Source of the DNA: Chamaecyparis obtusa
Taxonomy: Eukaryota; Streptophyta; Pinopsida; Cupressales; Cupressaceae
DNA length: 64,000 bases
Assembly: GCA_027943335.1 (NCBI GenBank)
Contig: BSBK01002159.1
Coordinates: forward strand, 1,101,501-1,165,500
Direction of reading: 5' to 3'
A model generated the notes under the pieces. That model saw only the letters and a list, made by a program, of their open reading frames with translations, had not been told where the DNA came from and made no database searches. How positions within the stretch are numbered: the first letter of the stretch is position 1; each line of letters begins with the position of its first letter. A program made the translations under genes and the position numbers. Positions 57,430 through 64,000 of this stretch are shown here, piece by piece.

Positions 57430-58420
57430 TTTGTTACAATAGGTTCTTTGCAAGCTTTCCAAGATTTTGAGAAATCAAGACCATCCTCATATAAGGTCTT
57501 CAACTCATAAAATCCCAATACTCCAACTCTCATTTGTATCAACAAGGTCCTTCTTCTACTCAAAGCATCAACAACTTTATTTTTTTTACCACTCCTATGT
57601 TTCAATGCAAACATATAACTCTATAAGACTTCAACCCATCTCATATGTCTTTGATTCAACTTACTTTAACTGTTGAGATATTGCAATGCTTGATGATCGG
57701 TGTACAACACAAACTCATTAGGAAACAAGTAATGTATCCATTTCTTCAAATCTTGACCTATGGCATAAAATTCATGATCATAAACTAAATATCTTCTCTT
57801 AGCATCAGTCTACCTTCTTGAGTCAACACTGCTCCAATTGTATTTACACTTGCATCACACTCCACTTGAAAACAATTATTGAAATCATGTAAGAATAACA
57901 CAGGTTTTTCAATGGTAGAGATCCTCAAAGAGTTCACTTGAGCTGCTCCCCTGGTTTTTTTGGGCCTAGACTAGTTTTTTGCTTTCTGTTTCTAGCTCTA
58001 TTTCCTGGCTTTAACTGTTTGTTTTACGGTTGGCCTAAGCCTGGACCATTTTTGTTTTGGCTGTAGCTTCTTGGTGAACTTTATCTGCCTTATTGCTTTT
58101 TATGTTTAATACTGTTTGGGTTTCAGGGCCCCTTTAAAACCTATTTTCCTTAATCAAAAACACAGGTTGTTCAGCCACCTTTTGCTTCAACAACTCAAAG
58201 CTCATTTGTGCCCCATGCGTTCACTTGAGTTATTTTTTGTCCCCTCTCATTGTCTTGGTCATAGGGTTACAAACTAAAATAAATTTTTCTAATGAACTTT
58301 TGTAAAGACTAGCCAATCCATGAAATGATCTCACTTCTCCAACACTTATAGGTGTAGGCCATTCTATGATTGCTTTAACCTTCTTAGGATCCATCTTCAA
58401 TCAATCTACATATATCACAA
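57430..58420 (-). pseudogene. Gypsy-3 RNase H, interrupted by a LINE fragment
   Basis: Minus strand: CFQVECDASVNTIGAVLTQE near 57860, DHEFYAIGQDLKKWIHYL near 57760, then FVLYTDHQALQYLN and ALKHRSGKKNKVVDALSRR at 57550-57610. This is the RNase H that degrades RNA in the RNA-DNA hybrid. A 252-bp foreign segment at 57907-58158 separates its start from the RT, and stops are present. Confidence 0.78.
57907..58158 (+). mobile_element. 5'-truncated LINE 3'-end insertion in Gypsy-3
   Basis: A segment unlike the surrounding RNase H, flanked by AACACAGGTT on both sides (57897-57906 and 58159-58168). Its last part, TTTCAGGGCCCCTTTAAAAC followed by CTATTTTCCTTAATCAAA, resembles the 3' end of plant LINEs, and its middle is T- and G-rich. 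A 10-bp or longer duplication without LTR or TIR fits target-primed reverse transcription. The family is inferred. Confidence 0.5.
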
Positions 58421-58421
58421 A

Positions 58422-59307
58422 TCACAAATACACTATCTCTTCTCTCATAAAGGAACACTTCTTGATGTTTATCAACAACTTCTCCTCCCTTAATCTCTGT
58501 AACACTTGTCTCAGGTGCAACAAATGATATTCCTTCCTCTTACTGAAAATTAGGATTTCATAAAGATAAACAATCACAAACTTACCCAATAATTTCTTCA
58601 ATACCTCATTCATCAACCTCATGAAAGTACTTGGTGCATTAGTCAATCCAAAGGGCATCACCAACCATTCATAATCCTTATTTTTTCTTGAATATAGTTT
58701 TCCACTCACCTGCTTCTCTAGTTTTGATATAATGGCATCCACTCTTTAAATCTATCTTTTTAAGATATATGGATCCACTGATACAATACATTATATCATC
58801 CATCCTAGGAAAAGGAAATTGGTACTTCAATGTGATCCTATTAATGGCTCTAGAATTAGTACACATCCTCCATCCTCCATTCCTCTTCGATGCTAATACT
58901 ATATGTACTACACAAGGACTCAAACTCCTCCTGATCAAACCTTTCTTCAACAACTCTTGCACTTTCCTATTCAACTCTTCATTCTCAACTGGTGTCATAT
59001 GTACTTCTTTATTTGGTAAACTTTCTCCAAGAATTAGGTCCATGCAATTACTAATACATCTCATTGGTGGTAATCCATTCGATACATTATCTGATATTAT
59101 ACCCTCATACTCATTCAAAAATTCCTTTATCTCCTGAGATTTTTTCTCTACTAATTCTATATGAGACTTTTTAGGGATCAAAGCATAACACAACTTATCA
59201 TTTTTCAAGCCATCTAAGAATTTCCTTCCTTCAATCAAACAAACTCTAACAATGGTACAATTCTTATTCTTATGAGTCTCAACTAAAGGGAACAATACTT
59301 GCTTCAT
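58422..59307 (-). pseudogene. Gypsy-3 reverse transcriptase
   Basis: Minus strand: NEELNRKVQELLKKGLIRRS, then WRMCTNSRAINRITLKYQFP (fingers/palm), MDDIMYCISGS, then [20 protein letters not shown] and [13 protein letters not shown]. The catalytic Asp pair is replaced by Tyr-Glu at 58557-58562, so the enzyme would be dead even without the frameshift near 58700. Ends ..[16 protein letters not shown]. Confidence 0.85.
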
Positions 59308-59354
59308 CCCATTTGCAAAAATAGTATACCTATTCTTTCTCCCATCATGAACAT

Positions 59355-59762
59355 TTATTTATCATACTTCCATGGTCTTCCCAAAAAGATATGGCACCCA
59401 TCCATAAGCATAACATCACAAATAAATTCATCATGATAAGATCCTTTTTTTAACTTCACTAGGAATTGTTCACTTACTGGTACCTTATGATCATCCTTTA
59501 TCCATGATATTTGATAGGGTTGTAGATACTCCAATCTTGACAACTTTAATCTATTCGCTAGGTCTTCAAAGGTTAGGTTGTCTAAACTACCACTATCAAT
59601 AATCACTTTGCAACATTTTCCTTCAACTTTACATCTTGTCTTGAACAAACTTCTCCTCAATAATGACTCTTGGTTGAACTCTTCATGACATAGGGATCTC
59701 CTTACCATTAGGGATTCTCCATCTCTAGGTTGGTTCAATGGTTCCTTGGATTCTTTTTCCAC
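59355..59762 (-). pseudogene. Gypsy-3 aspartic protease
   Basis: 135 open codons on the minus strand. CKVIIDSGSLDNLTFEDLA holds the catalytic DSG, and HIFLGRPWKYD near the end is the usual protease-RT linker. Open, so the domain itself may be intact, but the polyprotein is broken before and after. Confidence 0.8.
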
Positions 59763-59810
59763 AATAGCATTTATGCCACTGTTCTTAATCCTCTTGCTGG
59801 AACTTCCTTG

Positions 59811-60344
59811 AGTACATTCAAAGGATCGGTGTCCTTCTCCTCCACACTTAAAATAGGTTCATCTAAAAACTCTCCTATCATATTTCCTATAGCTATTTGA
59901 TTCACCTTCTCTCTAGAAATTTATATCATGCCTTCAATCTGAATTAACCTCTTTGAATTATACCTTTCCTTTATTATGATATGAATAAGACCTTCCACCA
60001 CCTGATGTTCTTCCTCTTTGAAATCTTCCACCCCTTCTTATTTGTCTTTTCTCATGCCTTTTGTTCAACTTTTCCTTAGCTTTTAGAATGTATTGGTAAG
60101 CTTCCTCTATACTTTGCAACTTAACCAAACTAATATCTTCTTGAATAGATATCCTCAAACCATTTAAGTACCTTGAAACCCTCTCAACATCATAATCTAT
60201 ATGTCTAGATTTGATATCCAATCTATAGAATTCATCGTTATACTCTTTCACACTAAAATCCCTTTTCTTTAGGTTTTGCAACTTCCTAAACAAACTTACT
60301 TGGTAATCAATAGGCAAAAATTTAGCTTCTAGTTTGTTCACCAT
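59811..60344 (-). pseudogene. Gypsy-3 gag with damaged zinc knuckle
   Basis: Minus strand 59958-60344: DYQVSLFRKLQNLKKRDFS, KEYNDEFYRLDIKSRHI, RYLNGLRISIQEDISLVKLQ, then a basic Arg/Gly-rich tail (GGRFQRGRTSGGGRS), the capsid pattern of chromoviruses. The knuckle at about 59811-59855 reads TYFKCGGEGHRSFECT; Tyr replaces the first Cys of C-X2-C-X4-H-X4-C. Sequence up to about 60900 continues the N-terminal gag in broken frames. Confidence 0.8.
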
Positions 60345-60930
60345 CCTATTCCATGACTTGATTTTATCCTTTCATCTTATTTGTTTATCCATTTGTAAAT
60401 GTTCCCACCATAAGGATGAATGTCCTCTCAACTTCATGCAAGCATACTTTAATTTCTTGTCTTCATCAATTCCTTCATAATCAAAGTATTCTCCATCTTT
60501 GTGATCCAATCGAGTACTTATTTTGAATCCAAATTGTCATCATAATTAGGTGGATTTAAATGTGGTCTTGTATTAACCCTAGTTAGGGCCTTTATAAATC
60601 TATCATCTCCTTGTTCAAGTTCTAGTTGTTCTTCACCCTCTTCTACTACTTCTTTAGTTCTTTCTTCCTCTTCATCACTCACATCCTCAATGTGTCATCC
60701 TCTTCTTTGGGCCATTTCCACAACTTCTAATCTAGCTACAATTTGTCACAACATATCCAACCTAAATGGGTTTGCATTGCTCCTTCCACCTCTAGCATTT
60801 CCTCTGTGAGCCATCATATACAAATCCTCTACAACTATGGGTCAAATACTCTCTCTTCCACCCCACAAAAAAATCAATCCAGGACTTTGCAATCTTAGGA
60901 ACTATGATATACCTCAATAGAATTGGAAAC

Positions 60931-60946
60931 TTGCTTCAATACCACT
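60931..60946 (-). promoter_or_regulatory. Gypsy-3 primer-binding site
   Basis: Minus strand AGTGGTATTGAAGCAA directly after the 5' LTR end CACCA, a slightly changed TGGTATCAGAGC, complementary to initiator tRNA-Met. Confidence 0.75.
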
Positions 60947-61739
60947 TGGTGCAGTCAAGGATAGAGGGAACTCAAAGATATTAGTTTGATCCTTGTAACA
61001 TGAATCACACAACAAAAACAATATAGAAAATAATTGATATAAATGTGACATCAACCTTCTTATTATCAGATAATCAAGTAAAATAGGTTTGTTACATGCA
61101 ATCATACATTCTAGGCATACAAGATTTTTTCATGAGCCTTTTGTAGGTTAACTTGTTATACTATATATTTTAACCCAAGCTACTAAGCTCTACTAGTGCT
61201 CCCTTCTTTTGTGTTTTCTATGATACCCTAGGGGATCAATTAAAAGAGTTTATAAATCCTTTACAAGCATCAGTTCAACCTAAAAAATATTACATTTCTT
61301 GATATGACGAAAATGTACGACAAATATAGGTCAAGACGTAAATCATAAGGATCTACCTCCAATTGATGGAACATGAATCATGATCCCTCAATTAGGTTGG
61401 ATAAAAATGAAATAACATTGAGAAATGCACCATTAATCTTCACCAATCAAAAAAAGCCTTTGCAAGATCATAAACCACAAGCTGGTCATGAAACATAAAA
61501 AATAATTAAGTCCCCCTGATAATCTTCAAGATATCATACATGAAGTAACCAAATGGGATGAGAACCTAGGAGAAGGTTTTGAAAGAGCCTAGAAATATTT
61601 TTTAAGGTTTATGACTACAAACAATCCAAATTTAATAAACCCTGAAGAAAACTCAGAGATTGAACTAATCAGGAAAATAGAAAATGAATATTTTTTGGTT
61701 GATGCAAGATTTCCAAGAACCCAAGATTCTCTTGCATCA
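60947..61739 (-). repeat. Gypsy-3 5' LTR
   Basis: Minus strand starts TGATGCAAGAG at 61739 and ends GACTGCACCA at 60947. CTACA follows at 61740-61744. It gives the uninterrupted version of the sequence that Gypsy-2 split (GAGTTTATAAATCC at about 61250). Confidence 0.9.
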
Positions 61740-61744
61740 CTACA

Positions 61745-62034
61745 CCATCATCGAGATCTTTGGAACCAACCAATAGGTTGTATGCAATTATAATGAAAAT
61801 CAAAGCACAAAAACCACTTTCCAGATAGGGCCAAACCCAAACAAATGATCCAACCTATGTTGCAAGATAAATGCGCCATCACCAACATGGATAAAGATAA
61901 ATATTTAAAGAACAAAAATCAGTGAACACTTCTAATGAAACAACACAATAATTTTAATCCACATATATGCATCATATATGTTGACATCAATGACAATCAT
62001 TAATGACAACAACAATGATAACATCAACCTTACA
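61745..62034 (-). repeat. Copia-2 (SIRE-like) LTR, 5' portion
   Basis: Resumes the LTR broken at 44520. On the minus strand it begins about 62034 (TGTAAGGTTGATG), some ten bases after the polypurine tract at 62044-62054 (AAAGGGGGGGA). The exact first base is uncertain (62026-62034). Confidence 0.55.
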
Positions 62035-62043
62035 TTTTAAAAA

Positions 62044-62054
62044 TCCCCCCCTTT
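62044..62054 (-). promoter_or_regulatory. Copia-2 polypurine tract
   Basis: Minus strand AAAGGGGGGGA, preceded by ATTAATGAC. Same type as the tract at 33251-33261. Confidence 0.6.
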
Positions 62055-62373
62055 GTCATTAATGAAAATATTCATCAATAAAAAAGAAAATAACTCATTG
62101 TTAGATATCAACATCAAAGTTATATGTTCTCCTATTTTCTTCTCCCCCTTTACAACAATGAAAAAGGGACAAACTCCCCCTTACTAACTCACTATTGTCC
62201 CCTTGAGGGAAAGCCTCCAAGTATTGATCCATAAAATAATAATCATGAAACTCACTAGACTAATGCACACACTGGTGCATTTACTAAACACTATAAAGGG
62301 GTAGAAAACCCAACTTCCCCCTAAGATACTCAAAAGTATCCTTGCAGAATGATTTTGTAAAGATATCTATAAT

Positions 62374-63960
62374 CTACTCCTTTGTAGGTGCATACTCAAG
62401 TTTAACCTCCATTTCCAATACCTTCTCTCTCAAGAAATGATACCTGATAGATATATGTTTCACCCTGGAATGTTGCACTAGATTATTTGAAATGTTTATA
62501 GCTCTAGTATTATCACATGTGGTTGAAATTGGACCATCAAAAGTTATAACTATATCCTTCAAAGTTTGTTTCATCTATAATACTTAAGTACACCATGATG
62601 ATGTTGCAATGTATGGTGATTTAGCAGTCGATAATGTTATAGAATCATGTTTTTTTTCTTAACCAAGAAACCAACTAGGAACTAAGGAAATAATATCCAC
62701 CACTAGTACTTCACTATTCATCCATACATCTAGCCCAATTTGCATTAGTCTAAGCTATTAGTGTGCAATTTGAGCCTTTTGGATACTATAATTCAAACTC
62801 TTTTGTACCCTTCAAATATTTGAAAATCCTTTTTACTACCATAACATGTGAATTTTAGTTCTTGCTAAAATATTGTTGCTAAACATACAACATACAAGAT
62901 ATCTGGTCTAGTAGAAGTCAAATACAATATTCCTCCAATCATTGATATGTGCTTACTTGCATTAGCTTTTGATGAATCATCTTCCTTAGTCAACTTAAAT
63001 TCAATAAAAATAGGAGTACATACCGGTTTAGAATTATCCAAACAAAAATTCTTCAACAACTCTTCGATATACTTGGATTGAGAAAAGAAAATTCCTTTAA
63101 TGTTCTGATTTACCCAAAATGCAAGAACAAAATTCAGCTCACCAATCATAGACATCTCAAATTCTTTATGCATCTCCTTTGAAAGTTTTATGTACACATC
63201 ATCTTTTCCTCCAAAAATTACGTCTTCAACATAAACCACATCAATTAAGATTTTATTTAAATAATTTTTGTAATACAAATTACTATTAGTTGATCCTTTT
63301 TGAAATCCTTGTCCAATCGAATACCTATCCAATCTACCATACTAGGCTCTAGGTGTCTACTTTAGTCCATCAAGTGCCTTCTTTAATCTACTTTCAACAT
63401 ATGGATTCTCTTTTGGCTGAAATCCTTTTGGCTATTCAATGTAAACTTATTCCTTTAGTTATCCATTCAAGAATGATGACTTAAAATCTATTTGATAAAC
63501 CTCAAAATATTTAAACGCTGCAAAAGACAAAAATATTCAGATTACCTCCATCTGAGAAACAAGGGCATAGGTCTCATCATAAAACCTTCAATCTAAGTAT
63601 AACCATTGTAGACTAATCTTGACTAGTTCCTCATTACCTTTTCATTTTCATCCATTTTATTCTGGAAAACTCATTTGGTACCAATCACATTATTGTCAGC
63701 CAATTTGGGAACAAGTCCCTGAGTTTGATTCTTCTCTATCTGATCAAATTCTATCATTACTCTTACCCAATTTTGATCATTACATGTCTCTCCCATAGAT
63801 TTAGATTGTATTTCTGAAAGTAAACAAAAAATAACTTTCTCTCGTGCTACTCTACTTCTTGTAACAATGCCTCTATTCTTATCACCAATAATTTGATTCT
63901 CATATTGATTTCTCTATACATACCTTGGGGTCTTAGTTATAAATGTCAGAGCCTACCTTG
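62374..63960 (-). pseudogene. Copia-2 pol relic (RT and RNase H)
   Basis: Minus strand: RT starts near 63770 (NWVRVMIEFDQIEKNQTQGL, LADNNVIGTK), continues KDFSQKRIHMLKVD, SIGQGFQKGSTNSNLYY at 63317 and VVYVEDVIFGG, so the YVDD motif is changed to YVED at about 63222-63233. It then continues LNFVLAFWVNQN and GGILYLTSTRPDILYVV. RNase H is seen at 62374-62574 as NTRAINISNNLVQHSRVKHI and HFLREKVLEMEVKLEYAPTKE. Copia order and typical linkers. Many stops; the element continues beyond the right edge of the window. Confidence 0.83.
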
Positions 63961-64000
63961 TCTCTTATTCTTCTTTCTTGTCTTCTATATCAGATTCATA

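Larger units (their letters stand above)
44521..61739 (-). mobile_element. Gypsy-3, chromovirus with Gypsy-2 nested in its 3' LTR
   Basis: Minus-strand element bounded by CTACA (44516-44520 and 61740-61744). The 5' LTR is 60947-61739 (793 bp); the 3' LTR is 44521-44829 + 55553-about 56034 (about 791 bp). Own sequence is about 6.5 kb, including a 252-bp LINE insertion. Gene order gag, protease, RT, RNase H, IN with a chromodomain at the C-terminus marks a chromovirus of Reina/Tekay type. LTRs are clearly more diverged from each other than those of Gypsy-2. Many stops; inactive. Confidence 0.9.

Noticed and set aside
1..64000. CRISPR arrays, bacterial operons, tRNA or rRNA genes
   Set aside because: No regularly spaced identical repeats, ribosome binding sites, cloverleaf boxes or rRNA-like sequence were seen; the content is plant nuclear.

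Overview
The window looks like nuclear DNA of a plant with a large, repeat-filled genome, probably a gymnosperm such as a conifer. This is inferred from the old, multiply broken and nested LTR retrotransposons, the AT-rich spacers and one small-exon gene; no marker fixes the species. There are no bacterial features, CRISPR arrays, rRNA or tRNA genes.

Layout. 1-4.1 kb: a minus-strand gene (2340-4109) recognisable only from its splice sites and phase-compatible small exons, with a 2 x ~200 bp tandem repeat just beyond its stop codon. 4.1-7.7 kb: AT-rich spacer with a minus-strand LINE relic and a possible solo LTR. 7681-13716: a structurally complete but dead Copia element (LTRs 316/322 bp, TSD CATTT). 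16324-38.8 kb: an old Copia/SIRE-like locus. Its LTR was split by a 15.7 kb Tat/Ogre-type Gypsy element ('Gypsy-1', 17152-32822, TSD ACCAT), and beside it lies a minus-strand lysine-rich ORF relic of unknown function (33434-37097). 38.8-43.8 kb: an extremely G-poor relic of a Tat-like non-autonomous element. 43818-64000: a three-level nest. A minus-strand Copia LTR (43818-44520 + 61745-62034) holds a minus-strand chromovirus 'Gypsy-3' (44521-61739, TSD CTACA), whose 3' LTR holds a plus-strand Tat-like 'Gypsy-2' (44830-55547, TSD TTTAT). The Copia pol relic runs to the window's right edge.

The genes are retrotransposon gag, protease, reverse transcriptase (RT), RNase H (RNH) and integrase (IN) domains at various stages of decay. 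Gypsy-1 keeps gag, protease, a G-patch, RT, RNH, a second RNH and IN in order, with few stops. Gypsy-2 has lost RT, RNH and the IN core by two internal deletions but keeps gag and a 680-codon open frame, so it is a non-autonomous derivative that would need enzymes in trans.

The most interesting signals are not protein-coding. (1) A 24-25 nt hairpin (GGUG, AAAA bulge, 4-bp stem, GNRA tetraloop, CGCC) occurs three times just downstream of pol in Gypsy-1 and in Gypsy-2, with compensatory changes in both stems; related copies lie in the 43.4 kb relic. (2) Palindromic CpG octamers (TCGTACGA in Gypsy-1, TCGCGCGA in Gypsy-2), usually followed by G and a T run, recur in the leaders just behind the primer-binding site. 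Both could be RNA packaging or dimerisation signals. (3) The split gene at the left end is also worth identifying.
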